This document shows, in pieces, positions 33,778-45,222 of a stretch of DNA of 64,000 nt (position 1 is its first letter; every line of letters begins with the position of its first letter). The DNA comes from Unio delphinus (lineage: Eukaryota > Mollusca > Bivalvia > Unionida > Unionidae), in contig JAQISU010000094.1 of the NCBI GenBank assembly GCA_029339505.1, positions 4,939,001 to 5,003,000 on the forward strand, read 5' to 3'. The notes under the pieces are model-generated. The model was not told where the DNA came from. It ran no database searches and saw only the letters and a program-made list of their open reading frames with translations. Both the position numbers and the translations under genes were made by a program.

Positions 33778-34224
33778 CTAAAAATAAATATTCCCTGGTA
33801 ATCTTAGGCCGCTTCCATAAGTGAAACGACTCCCTGGTAACCTTAGACCTTTCCCCTTTTTTATATCCTTTCTTATGTGGAATTCCTTTCCCTAGGCCTG
33901 AAACAGCACCATGTGCAGCTGTTTTTTGCAATGGCTGGTGCGGCCGCGGCAATTAATGCTGGTATAGCCGCGAGAAGTGGAAATATACCACCTGATTTAA
34001 TTGTATCTTTAATCGTTCCCGCAGAGAGACTAAGTTGAACACTCGTTTTTCTTTGCACCATTAAAATGCTTAATCTGACGCGTTGTCATTGATGGTTAAT
34101 TCTGACCACCAGTGATCTGATCGTATTTTAGCGATATTGTAGTTCCACTTTTTATATCTGAATCCGATTGTAAATTTTTAATCTGACCAGGAGTCAGAGT
34201 AACACTAACGTGATTATATGACAT
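33778..34224 (-). pseudogene. pX-like basic/hydrophobic core protein
   Basis: ATG at 34224: MSYNHVSVTLTPGQIKNL and SGTTISLKYDQITGG; then frames with QRKTSVQLSLSAGTI, a hydrophobic span GGIFPLLAAIPALIAAAAPA, GAVSGLGKGIPHKKGYKKG, and a tail with KGLRLPG and SGLRLPG repeats ending at 33778. The arrangement of two short ISL/QIT-type repeats, hydrophobic Ala/Pro segment and Gly/Lys-rich tail is that of the adenovirus pX-like proteins of adintoviruses and Mavericks, which are protease substrates that bind DNA. Two or three frameshifts. Confidence 0.6.
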
Positions 34225-34284
34225 TTTATAATAATACGAGTGATCTAATGGTGTTACATATTTTCTACCGGGCATCAATAACCT

Positions 34285-35619
34285 TCATTCGTCCACCAAC
34301 ACCCTTAAGTAACATCGATTTGTCGCAGAGTAGAACAGCTATTGATCTGTACTCAGCAGTAGCATCCCGATTTACACGAGCTCGGAAGTGTATGTCAACA
34401 ATTGTCTGGTAGGATGTAATAGCAACAACAAAAAATCGGATATCGGTTTCTAAAATCTTATTGTGATATTTGCAACCCGGTATCTACATTCACATCACGT
34501 TCCATAAACGTCAATAAACGATAATACGCGCATGCTATTTGATTTTGTTCGTAATTAAGTAAAATATCTTTGGATGGCTCTTGTTGGCCGTTTATTCTTA
34601 ATGAAACCTCAGTTACATCCATTTGGTCAAAGAAAATATAACTCCGCTCTTGAGAATTTAATCGTGTATTATCCTGTAGCGCAACAAATATATGTCGAGG
34701 CGCTAAAGCACCCTGTTGCGATGCTATATGCCATGAAAATATACCGTTAATAGTACTCTGAATACTAGCTGTCGTCACTGTTAGCCATGATAGTAATGAT
34801 TTACCAGCTGTATACATAAATTATAGTATTTTTCCCTCTGTGGAGATCGATGGACTCATTCTTGGCATCCACAATAAGAGTTTTGTTATACATGTATTTA
34901 CTTTACCAGCAGCAAGCCCCTCACTTCGCCAGATTGAGTCAGTATCGTCACCTTTTCTTACGAAGACTACTGTGCATTTAGCTCCGAATATTACTTTTTG
35001 TACATTTCTACAAAAACCAAATATATGAAACAGTGGAATCGCAAATGAAAATAATCTACGATTCCCTTCCAACATTGCTACGTGTCTTGCAAAGCCTAGG
35101 TTTATAATATAAAAAGCAGCACCTGCTCTAGCTTCATATCCAGCTGGTTGGGGATTAGATGCAGTAGCTTGCGGCGTCCTTATTTTGACATACCGAACAT
35201 TATTAGCGTTATCAGTAATATCCTTAGTAAATATCATTGATGGACCTGCTGACCTTGTATAATCATCTGAATATCTAGCTAACCCCACTCTTATTGTGGC
35301 AACATCAACATCTTTCTGAATAGATTCAATCTCTCTTCCATCAATCGTATATGTATGGCTATTGAATAGCGCCATAATACCGTTATTGACAAAACCAACT
35401 TGCACATTTGCTACATATGGTGTATTAGCTGCAACATTTGTTACAAGTTCCCCTTCTAGTTCAATAAATGCTTCGGCGGGTAGGAATATTTACTTGTATC
35501 CTTTCTCGTTGATTTGACTGTATTGCGTTATAAGAATAAAAGTGATAATCGTGTACTGATTCATCTGCGAGAACTGATGCATCTATATTAAATGCTGGGT
35601 CGGATAAAGATTTGAACAT
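34285..35619 (-). pseudogene. Major capsid-like protein
   Basis: ATG at 35619 starts MFKSLSDPAFNIDASV. After a shift, AEAFIELEGELVTNV leads into one frame 35405-34458 with a single TAA (about 34818). It includes FNSHTYTIDGREIESIQKDV, ATSNPQPAGYEARAG-like text, FSFAIPLFHIFGFC, APRHIFVALQDNTR and LLTFMERDVNVDTGLQIS. After another shift it ends with DIHFRARVNRDATAEYRSIA. Length about 445 codons and the succession of beta-rich blocks fit the double-jelly-roll hexon-like proteins of Mavericks (the group containing nematode F54H12.2). The fold itself was not tested. Confidence 0.55.
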
Positions 35620-35644
35620 TTTATTATATATTTCTCGATCTAAA

Positions 35645-36121
35645 TCACGATCTCAAACCACTTCCCGCTATTAAATTTGCAGTAATGTTTCTTTGTGCAT
35701 GATCAGATTCTTGATTTATCAAGGCTACTAGGTTTTCATCCGTGGCTTGGTTTATTATTTTACTGACATTCGCGGGCATGATTTCCGTATATGGTAATTT
35801 TAATGGCTGTGGTTTTTGTCGTATTAATCGTGTAGGTCTTTCTTTGACAACAGAAAATGCCCTACTGGCAATAATACCAATAGCACCATGAGCTTTTTCA
35901 CCAATAACATTAATAGCTTTCATCGATAATTGTTTAGCGATTGGTGCTAATTTTGGAGCCATTCTTTCAAATAACTCTTGAATATTATTACCATGATCAT
36001 CCCCGTAAATTGTTCTATAAACGGGTAATCGCGAGTTTATTGCTCTGACCATGACAGGTTTATGATGGTGCAGATGTATGATCATCCTATTTTTTATCGT
36101 TATATATAATCGTGGTGACAT
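35645..36121 (-). CDS. Minor virion protein candidate, open frame
   Basis: The longest unbroken frame of the block: 158 codons, starting one base before the stop of the upstream gene, so the two are tightly packed. An internal Met (MIIHLHHHKPVMVRAINSRL) may be the real start. The middle is amphipathic (ELFERMAPKLAPIAKQL) with a glycine/alanine helix (GEKAHGAIGIIASRAF), the end polar. Features recall membrane-active minor capsid proteins such as adenovirus pVI, but there is no diagnostic motif. Confidence 0.5.
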   Translation of the reverse strand: MSPRLYITIKNRMIIHLHHHKPVMVRAINSRLPVYRTIYGDDHGNNIQELFERMAPKLAPIAKQLSMKAINVIGEKAHGAIGIIASRAFSVVKERPTRLIRQKPQPLKLPYTEIMPANVSKIINQATDENLVALINQESDHAQRNITANLIAGSGLRS

Positions 36122-36487
36122 TTAGTCACTGTGATAATCATCAACGAGTTCATTACTAAATTCTCGATATACACCGATACCCATGATACCGCCTTGAAAT
36201 AATCGTCGATAAATATCAGCGGCTTCATTAATTATTTCCGGAGAATTATTTCCAGCTCGTGCTGCCCCTATGCGAATTTTTAATTGTGTTAAGTCGGAGA
36301 GAATATTATTAGGGCAGGCAACAAAACCACTCCCGCGAGTTCCACTAGGAAACAATTTACTACCAGTAGCACCAGTATCATTAGATTCTTCTTCTCGAGA
36401 TTTTGATTTTTTCTGTTACGGAGAAAGAGGTTCATATGGCGGCGGATTACGTTGATATTGTGAGCTGCGTTGTTGCTCAATCTAAGC
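36122..36487 (-). pseudogene. Small protein with PPPY motif
   Basis: Frame reads QQRSSQYQRNPPPYEPLSP, one TAA, then KKSKSREEESNDTGATGS, SGFVACPNNILSDLTQLKIR and EIINEAADIYRRLFQGGI, ending at 36122. PPPY fits the PPxY class of late-domain motifs that recruit WW-domain ubiquitin ligases in several animal viruses. The helical C-terminal half resembles a recurrent small protein of Maverick virion blocks. One stop interrupts it; the start is unclear. Confidence 0.5.
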
Positions 36488-36514
36488 ACCTATTTCCAAA
36501 TCCCTTTTTGTTAT

Positions 36515-37119
36515 TTATTCTAATATAAATCTTCTATTTTTATTTGGAATTCGATCTTTGTCATATTGTATGCGATATATCAACATATACCAGTATTCTT
36601 TACTTATTGACGTTTTATGTTCGGGTTTTAAGTATCTTTCTTTATGACTAAAACTTGCAAATGCAAAACCAGCTAGATCAGTCGGATTATATTTTTTAAA
36701 TCGAATTAATCGCCTCATCAATAAATCTTTCAGATAATGTAATATTTTTATATTGTTTTCTTTAGGTGTTTCTTCTCTGGTAGGGAACGCAGCTGCCGCT
36801 TGTGGTTGCAATTGGGAAGCAGCTATACCCGTTAGAAGATCTAGTGAAATCTTTTTTGTTTAGTTATTTTTGTTATTTTTGCAGTTTGCTCGGCAGTTTG
36901 TTTTGACACTGAAAGAAGATTCTCTTTAATGGCAGTTGTAGCTGTTTCAGTTGCTTTTGTGACAGGTTTGAATAATTATTCAGCACCTTCTGCAAAATCA
37001 ACTTGAGATTGCTGTCGTTCTTGTAAATTTTTCCTGAGAGAATCACGAACGGGTATACATTTCTTAACCGCCTCTAGTCTTACTCGTGCCAAACGAGTAG
37101 TTAATGATTCTCTTACCAT
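36515..37119 (-). pseudogene. First gene of the virion block, helical protein
   Basis: ATG at 37119 gives MVRESLTTRLARVRLEAVKK and SQVDFAEGAE, an in-frame TAA, then TKATETATTAIKENLLSVSK. After a shift in an A-run comes KKISLDLLTGIAASQLQPQA and, open to 36515, NIKILHYLKDLLMRRLIRF and HKTSISKEYWYMLIYRIQYD. It starts 27 bp inside the right terminal segment. Mostly helical, unassigned. Confidence 0.45.
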
Positions 37120-37145
37120 TATTGATATATAATGATTTAACTCAT

Positions 37146-37352
37146 AGCAGCAGAGAGGGCGCGACATCGAATATTCATCAAAAAGTAAACACTCACTAGC
37201 ATAATAATAGCCCGTAAGAGAGACTCTTGGAAAATACCTCGGAAAAAAACTCTTGATTAGATACAAGCTTTGGTTTTGTGTTTTTGACATTATTTTTTTC
37301 AGTTTAGTTAGAGACATTAATTTACCAAACAAACGCCTCTTAAAAGTGTCCG

Positions 37353-37355
<3 letters not shown>
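37146..37355 (-). repeat. Polinton right terminal segment
   Basis: Inverted and more diverged copy of segments A-D. The inner end AGCAGCAGAGAGGGC is intact; the outer end runs into (TC)n at CCGATTCTCTC where copy A has its own AGCAGCAGAGAG. It differs from the left segment by substitutions and a longer A-rich middle. Confidence 0.75.
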
Positions 37356-37438
<83 letters not shown>

Positions 37439-37459
37439 GTACTATATATATATAGTACC
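37356..37459. repeat. (TC)n tract and perfect 22-bp palindrome
   Basis: TC repeats 37356-37434, then GGTACTATATATATATAGTACC (37438-37459), a perfect palindrome. Confidence 0.95.
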
Positions 37460-38559
37460 CTATATATATATAGTTTCCCTCTATTTAGGCTGGGGAGGGG
37501 TGCTCCCAATATTAGTTAAATTATTACAGAAGACCCGCCCTGGCTCGTTTTTGTCAGAAATTGAAGTAGTGATAGAGAGATCCAAGGCTCCTAGCCCCCA
37601 ATAAGCGGTGCCAACAATTAAATTAATGAATACACAAAATGTGAAATTCAAAGAAACAACAATTTAATATCCTTTAATAACAGTCATTTCTCAAATAAAG
37701 TTAAACTTAAAACCCTATCACTCTTCTTTCACTCGACCAAGTGACGACCTGTTTCAGCATCTGACTTAGTGTGATAGATTGTCCTTCTGTCCTGTATTCC
37801 TACTCATCCGTATGATCGTTCTCTGGACTGGTAATCAAATTCCCTCCAGTCCGTCAAATTTCTTCCTCAGTTCTCCTTTTCTTTGCCTCTCAGAGACACG
37901 GACCAATTGCAGTAGGGTATTTCCCTCTGTCTCCTACAGTTCCTCTGGTCCCTAAAAGTTTCCTGTTTTAACACACAATGACATTAGGTGTTTCTTTGAT
38001 CCGAACTCAGAATTTCACCACTTACATGTGAACAATGTTATGGCAATGTAACGTAACTGGCTTTCGCAAAAAATGCGCGCGTCACCAGATTTATGGCCAT
38101 GTCAATTAACTGACTTGACATCACATTGTTCGCCGAATTGACCTTCCTACATATTTTACGGCGAGAAATTATTAGCCTCAGGGTCTAACATATACATGTT
38201 GAAATCTGGTTAATCCTTACAACGTGACAATTACACGGTTTGACTAAAAGACAAAATTCACAATTTAGCACATTTTGTACTTTGTATGTCCGTTCGATTA
38301 TCGCCATCATGTGAATGTAACTTTAGCAGTTCATTAAACTATGTGTTAGAAGAGGGTATCCATACAATTTGAATGCACATCAATGAGTTTGATATTAATA
38401 TTAACCTATTAAAAATTGAATATTTGCATTACTTTTGACAATATAGATCAGGCATTTATTATAAGCTTTTCAAACATTTTATTAGATACTCATCAAAACA
38501 ATATATCCAAAAGAAGTTAAATGTGACAAGGTAATGAACCAAAGTATGTATGTATGTAC

Positions 38560-38593
<34 letters not shown>

Positions 38594-39056
38594 TTATATG
38601 TGTAGCCTGTAATAATTTTCAAGCATATACTCCTTCAGTCCCTAACGTTTGATATAGATGGCGCTGAAATATAATTTTATGTATTGGCTTCATGATGATT
38701 AGTCTTGAACTGACATGTAAAATTTTGTGTAAATACAAGATAGAACGTGTTTATTCTGCATCAGTTATCTGCATTATGCATGCTGTCCACAGGACGAGCT
38801 TAATTTGATGGTAACGTATCATGCAGGTAACCAGATAACAAAGGTCCGGGTAAAAATATGGGATGATATAAACCAAACCAAATAATTGTGTCATGTGCAT
38901 TATGCTTGTCGAAACATTTATATTTGTCTTGAATAGCACTATCCAATGGAAAATGTCTTCCATTTTGTGTATGATTAGAACTTTTGAATATGCTCATAAT
39001 CGAGTTATTACATCCATGTTTCATTACTTAAACATTTCGTTCCTTCACCTTTACAG
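37460..39056. other. Gene-free flank with microsatellite
   Basis: No gene seen. A (GTAT)n/(GT)n tract lies at about 38547-38593. The stretch 37500-38350 has the look of an unassigned repeat (GACCCGCCCTGGCTCG near 37531) but no ends were found. The right edge is a pyrimidine tract and CAG leading to the exon at 39057. Confidence 0.35.
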
Positions 39057-39245
39057 GGAGGTGGATCAGTCAGGAAATTTATACAAACAACAATAAGGAT
39101 ATGGAATCAAATTATTAGAACAGGTTGCAGTAGTTACCAGTTTGGTTTTCAGTTCTCTCCAGAAGCTGCAAACGTTTTTTGTGCAATTGGCGCTATATTG
39201 GCTGGAGTCTCAGAATACTTATCTCCACAAAATATCGGTAATTGA
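39057..39245 (+). CDS. Terminal exon candidate
   Basis: The acceptor TTCCTTCACCTTTACAG opens a frame of 63 codons ending TGA at 39243-39245. It begins GGGSVRKFIQTTIRIWNQII and contains a hydrophobic run AANVFCAIGAILAGVSEYL. The positive N-part and membrane-like C-part are plausible for a C-terminal exon. A possible donor (GTAATT at 39238) lies just before the stop. It may continue the coiled-coil gene left of the Polinton, but linkage is unproven. Confidence 0.45.
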   Translation, partial: GGGSVRKFIQTTIRIWNQIIRTGCSSYQFGFQFSPEAANVFCAIGAILAGVSEYLSPQNIGN

Positions 39246-40184
39246 AAAAGCAAAAATGTTTCCATTATGTATTTTGGATATTATTTCACATAGAGTATGG
39301 TTGCTATGATATATTTTGGTATATTCAAAGTACACTTGATTAATACTTCTCATATTTTTCATCTGAATTTGTCTTACTTGATGTCATATTAATTTGAATT
39401 TAAGCGATCCATAATCTCCAAACTAAATCGTAATTCACCTTCAGTCATCGAAACGTCGTTTTGGACCACACTATTAAGATTAAAATAGTTGTTATTGAAC
39501 TTTTACTTCATTCATAATATAATTGTTAGGTCTTAACACAAAATGAAACGTAATGGAAAAAGAACATAAGAGTGAATAGACTTGTGTTAGTCTCATTTTC
39601 AGAATATAGAAAAAATTCAAGATATTTTAGTCTAAATTAATTTGTTTTCTTTATTTTCAAAACCAGATAATCTTGTATACTTGCATGTTTGTAAACTGTA
39701 TAAAAAAAACAACTTATTTGTATGTTATCGGCTGCATTTTCATGATATTAATAAAAGTAAAAAAAATCACGAGATGAAAACAAGATAATATTTGTCAGAC
39801 ACAATAAGCAATGACTCAAATTTATACTACGCAAAATAGGACTTGTAGCTCAAAACAGTGGGTGTTTGGGCTTGAATAGTTTAGCATTTTCAAGGTTAAA
39901 TCATAAATATCCATTGTATCGAATGCATAAATGTTTCCAGTACTTAACATAAAACCAAATAATCGCGTTTACGATAACCAACTGTTAAAGAATCCTGAAA
40001 ATAAAACCAAACAACCTCGTCTAAGATATCCGACTGCCAAACAATCCTTAAAATAAAACCAAACATCCTCGTCTAAGAGAATCATAGGCCGCTGGAGCGG
40101 TTGTCCAGTTGTTAAGATATGTTTTGTGAAAATAGATAAATATTTTATATTATAATTTGATAACCTAGTTTTTATTAACACGTT

Positions 40185-40257
<73 letters not shown>

Positions 40258-41789
40258 TATATTTTCTTAAAAGAAGATAATAGTGAAAGACAACAATCTT
40301 TGTAAAATTTAACAAATAATTTGTCTCTATAATATACAGTAAAAATGAAAACAAAACAAGATAGTTTTTCGAATATCCCAAAGTAATCCACGAAATATAG
40401 ACACGGTCCTATTAATTTAAAGTTCTAAATAAAATTCAGTAAATGTCCAGGAAAATCCCCCAGCAGAAGTCAATGACGCGTCTGTGGCAACTATTCAAGT
40501 GCTGATGTGTCAACGGTCTTTTATTGAATCACGGTATTATAGTTATAGATTTTGAACTTTTAAAAATTCCATTGAATGCCTCTATCCATGATCACTTTTG
40601 TATTTCCTGAGAAAATAATCACTTTAATTGAATAATTTGAAGAAAATAAAATTCAGACCAACTGGTCACATCATAATAAAATTTGAACGTTATTGATGTT
40701 AAAGCAGGACCAAGTCCTCACAATTGCAAGATTATATAGTTCTCTACTTGACCTTAGGTCACAATTAGCAGTATATAAAAACAAACACTTTACCTAATGG
40801 AAAAGAACCTTCTAAATTGATCATCTTGTTTACAATATCAAAACCATAACCTGTACAATTCACTTAGGAAAGTCTAAAATCCTACCCAAATAAACATAGT
40901 TTTTCTTCTGTTAATAAGGATCCTGATATTAAGCCCATACACAGATAATAATTTAGCTACGTATATCTTGTTTACATAAAATGAAATAAAAAGTAAATCA
41001 GGCCAAGCAGAAAGGAACATAATTTTAGACAATGTCAATTCCAGCATACATTATTAGATTGCAATAGCATGTAATGAAATTTTTAAAAAATTAAACTAAC
41101 AAAAAAAACAACTAACAACTAAATTAAATAAACCAAATAAATTAATACACATGTTCTGAGTTGTCATGGTGTTTTGAAACATTGTACTCTAATATATTAT
41201 CCGTCACTAAGGCTAAGTAATATAAATGTACGTATCCATTGTTTTGTTTCAATTTCAAAAAATTTTTCCTAACTATAATATGAAGAGTTATATTATTCTT
41301 GTCTGCTTCAGATGGTTTTGAAAAATATTCGAAATCGTTATTATGTATTAATTCCTTAACCTTAACCTTTCTGTTCCAAAATCATGTACCTTGTATGAAT
41401 TGTATTTTTTTGGTTTTCTCTTTAATGATTTCTGTAAAGGCATCTTGATGGTCGTCTCCTTTCTTATTGTCACTTTTGAGGTCAAGAAAATGTTTCCAGA
41501 TAATGATGTGAAAAATCTCTTTCGGTAGTTTGCATTACCTATTAGGGTCAAACAATTTGTTGTGTCTATTGTTTTCTATCATGATTTCATATCAAAGATA
41601 TTTGGCTGTAACTTATTAACTACAAGATTAGCGTAAATACCACTATACGGAGTTCATTTCCTATTTTCCTTATGGAATGCGTGTGTAAAATGGACAGTAA
41701 ACACATCTGTAAGTTTAGAACAATTAATCATATTCTTACATTCTTTACGAGTCCTGATATCTTGTTTAATTTGGAACCACAAATGGACT
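39246..41789. other. Gene-free stretch
   Basis: AT-rich, with a (TA)n microsatellite at 40188-40256 and a 55-bp imperfect direct repeat at about 39990-40075 (AAAATAAAACCAAACA and CCTCGTCTAAGA occur twice). No gene is supported. Confidence 0.5.
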
Positions 41790-42023
41790 TTGTCAACGCG
41801 AACAAGTTTTGATGAAATGAAAATGGAGCCTATGGAAAATCAATTGCAAGAGAAACATTGTAGCATGTCATTTACCAAAAACGATCCAGCCGCCATAAAA
41901 CGTTTGATACCTGAACATGGGAAATATCTATTCACAATCCATAGCAATCTTGAAGCAATTTCAGCAAGTCCCATAAAATCAACGAAACGTGGAATCATCA
42001 ACGAAACATCAATAGTGCTATAG
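41790..42023 (+). pseudogene. Unassigned open frame
   Basis: 77 codons with normal composition, including MEPMENQLQEKHCSMSFTKN and IKRLIPEHGKYLFTIHSNLE, ending TAG. Broken frames continue to about 42160 (KFFTKELKGDQQRYPTDIRE). Probably a fragment of a decayed gene; family not recognised. Confidence 0.3.
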
Positions 42024-42772
42024 TGCAGAGTTAAAGGTGTAATTCCTTATGGATAAAAATTCTTTACAAAGGAACTGAAAGGAGATCAGCAACGTTATCC
42101 AACAGATATTCGCGAAGGTTTCTTCTTCTGGGAATGAAACGTGCTCAAACGTTACGATCTAACTCACATCCTAATTTTGTAAACTACTCAAAATGAGTTG
42201 CAGCATAAGAACATGGGGTTTTCCTTAGTTTTCGGGCGTGTGCTCATGATTTAGGAATAAACAGTTGCTCGCCCAATAGGAATGTATGTATTGCAACCGT
42301 CTGATATCGAAACAGTTCTCGCGGGTGGCACAAAACTATGTGGAATATTTGTCAGAGGAAAATTCGATTCTTTTGCGGCAACCAATTGTTGCTCTGCATG
42401 CAGCTCTGGTACGCATAGACCCGACAAAGCGAAATGTTGCCCTAGGCTGTTGTGTATGGAGGGATTCCAACCAACCAAGGAACATTGGTAGGATATTGTT
42501 AATTAAATTTCAGTGTATATTGTTCTAGTGGATTATATTTAAAATAACATGCAAAATATTTATAAAGTTTCGTGACATTGACATAAACGATAACGTATTT
42601 AGTTTATATTTGAACTATTTCCAAAGGTCAATATCTATGAGAATAATTTGACATAATTTAGTAATTATCAGTAAGCACTTTTTATGCTGTATTATATTCC
42701 CAAATGAGAGAACGCTTAATATTCATTATAAAAAATATTCTGAGGTTTACGAGCAGCTTATTTCCTAAGAAA

Positions 42773-42774
<2 letters not shown>

Positions 42775-42853
<79 letters not shown>
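42775..42853. repeat. (TA)n microsatellite
   Basis: About 39 TA units. A cysteine-rich frame at 42282-42491 just upstream (CCSACSSGTHRPDKAKCC) is not supported by splice sites. Confidence 0.95.
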
Positions 42854-42854
<1 letters not shown>

Positions 42855-43001
42855 CTCTGATTCCATACTCTTCTAATACAAAGTTAAAAATAAGATACAA
42901 ATTAAATATAAATCACAAAACCTAAATCCATGTGATGTTAATTAAATATCATTTTTAATCCTTGAAACAAGCATTTATTGAAAAAAAAAGTTATTTTGTA
43001 G

Positions 43002-43082
43002 GAATGTTTGAAGGAAATTCACCATCTTTCGTAGGTGGTGAAAACCCAGATCTTCAAAGGCTATGGGAACGGAGAGACCTCA
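43002..43082 (+). CDS. 81-nt exon candidate with strong splice sites
   Basis: Acceptor TTATTTTGTAG and donor CA/GTAAGT flank 81 nt (27 codons). One frame is open: MFEGNSPSFVGGENPDLQRL then WERRDL. Both sites are near consensus, better than for most candidates here. Family unknown. A relic frame with a hydrophobic Gly/Ile-rich run (LIGIAIGIAIG) lies at 43289-43441. Confidence 0.5.
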
Positions 43083-43441
43083 GTAAGTTTGGTAGGTCAA
43101 CAGGCCTGACATTCTACTTGAAAATACAATGTTAGGAATACACGATGCTCGCCTCTCACTTCCCGACACTTTGCCTCTTCCCCATGGCCATCCTTATAAT
43201 AATTTCATAATGAATGGGCAGTTTCTAATCCAAACATTCGAACGGAACCATTTTTTACTCCTGGAAACTAAGGTGCAGGTGTTTAAGTTGTAAGGAGAAA
43301 CGGACAAGGAGAACGTAGACTGGCTTTAATTGGAATTGCCATAGGAATTGCCATAGGATCGCTTACTTTTGGAGAATGTGCTATGATACCCACTGGAAGA
43401 TTGTTTGGAGGAATTGGAGTTGGAGGAAACCGATATAATTA

Positions 43442-45003
43442 GTGTCCATGGATGTTGATCCATAATCCCAAATAGTATAATATAATGGCATTGAACCGAC
43501 CCAGTAATCGGGCACTACAACTTGTCGATATGTTCCTTCCATCTTTGGTGTAGAAGTATATTTGACAATGTTTGTAGCCTTATGTTTTCGCGTAACTTTC
43601 TGATGATGCAGTTCACATTACAACACAATGGACAAGATATTCGATATTGGAGTAGATTCTGTATCCCACATCGATATAACTGCTCTCCAGCCTCCTCTGA
43701 CAGTCGCATAAATGACTTACAGTAACTCCATTGAAGAAAGTTACATATAGTCTTGTCAAAATTGCGGACGTAATAAGTATATATTACATAGTTAATATAC
43801 ATTTGTTTCAGCTCGTGTACTTAATGTTTGTTTTTTCACTGAGTCAGAAATTGGACTTTTCGTCAAACCTCTATTTCAAATTGTCAATATTTCTCGATGT
43901 ACATATATTGCATCTTATACTAATATATGCTAATAGCTTCAAGTGAGCATTCCATATTTTTCCATTCACAACATGGGAATGTATGTACAGACTTTATACT
44001 AATATCGCGTTTTCTACATATTTTTTATGAAATGTACATTTCTTATTTCTGACAAGTTTTGCAATATCAGGGTGACTATATTTTGACGATTAAATCTACG
44101 TCAATCATTTTCTAAATTATTCCAATAAAATTTATATTTATCAAAGTATATAAATTTTCGAAATCAAAAAGCAGTATCTTCCACTTACGTTATCTTGCGA
44201 TCATAATTTTGCATTTGGACATCTTAAGTTTTGGATATTGACGAATGTAAACGATATAAAAGTTCTGACGTCATTGGTCTTTGGAATTGCTCACCTATGT
44301 GACAAATAAATTTACCTGTTTTGGTAACCTTACTTTTCTTCTCTCAGTCTGGCTATCTTAGATCTGTCGATTCAGTCATGGTGTCCACGCGGTATGGACT
44401 ACTTTAATAATAGACGCAACCATTGTTGTCTTCTGCTTGGGATGATCGAGTTGTTGTTCGATCAAACAAACGCCGACATTTTTGGAATTTCCAAAATAGT
44501 TTTGGGAGGAGAGAAACAAAAACAAATTTACAAAATGAAGATTTTAAAACAAATGATTAAAGATAAGACCAAATGAAAATGAACTACAACCTTGCAAACA
44601 ACTTGTCTCTTAAAGGTAGGAGAGCAAAAGTCTTAAATGTTTAACCCACTGTTCCCCCAGTTAAATCCAACATGTACTTAAATTCATGACAAACGATACA
44701 CTTTCCAGTCAGACAAAATCGTTTATTCCACATGTCGATTTACCTGTAGCATATCCTTCCACTACTACAAGCAGCACTTGCCATATTTCCAAGACAGAAA
44801 AAAGAAATTTTCAAAGAAACCATGAACTTGAAAGTTCAGCACATGGTTATCGGCTCGGTTCTGTATTTGAAGGGTATTTCATACATAGGGTAATTTAACA
44901 ATCAATATTAATTGCAACACTAGTATGTCACAAATCGTTTCATCTCCTCTAAAAACGGAGCGTTATATACGATAGTGCCACATAGTCTTAATTGCCCACG
45001 AAT
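43442..45003. other. Gene-free stretch
   Basis: Only short unsupported frames; no repeat or RNA gene recognised. Confidence 0.4.
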
Positions 45004-45222
45004 AATTCAAGCACGGACACTCATACTTGATATTGCTCTTCATTATGGCCTATACTATTTAGAACTGTGTACCCAGAATTCAAGCACGGACACTCATACT
45101 TGATATTGCTCTTCGTTATGGCCTATACTATTTAGAACTGTGTACCCAGAATTCAAGCACGGACACTCATACTTGATATTGCTCTTCGTTATGGCCTATA
45201 CTATTTAGAACTGTGTATCCAT
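45004..45222. repeat. 73-bp tandem repeat, 3 copies
   Basis: Units start at 45004, 45077 and 45150 (AATTCAAGCACGGACACTC) and differ at only a few positions, so the array is young. Confidence 0.95.

Noticed and set aside
37500..38350. A further solo LTR right of the Polinton
   Set aside because: The sequence looks repetitive but no TG...CA ends with a target duplication could be placed.
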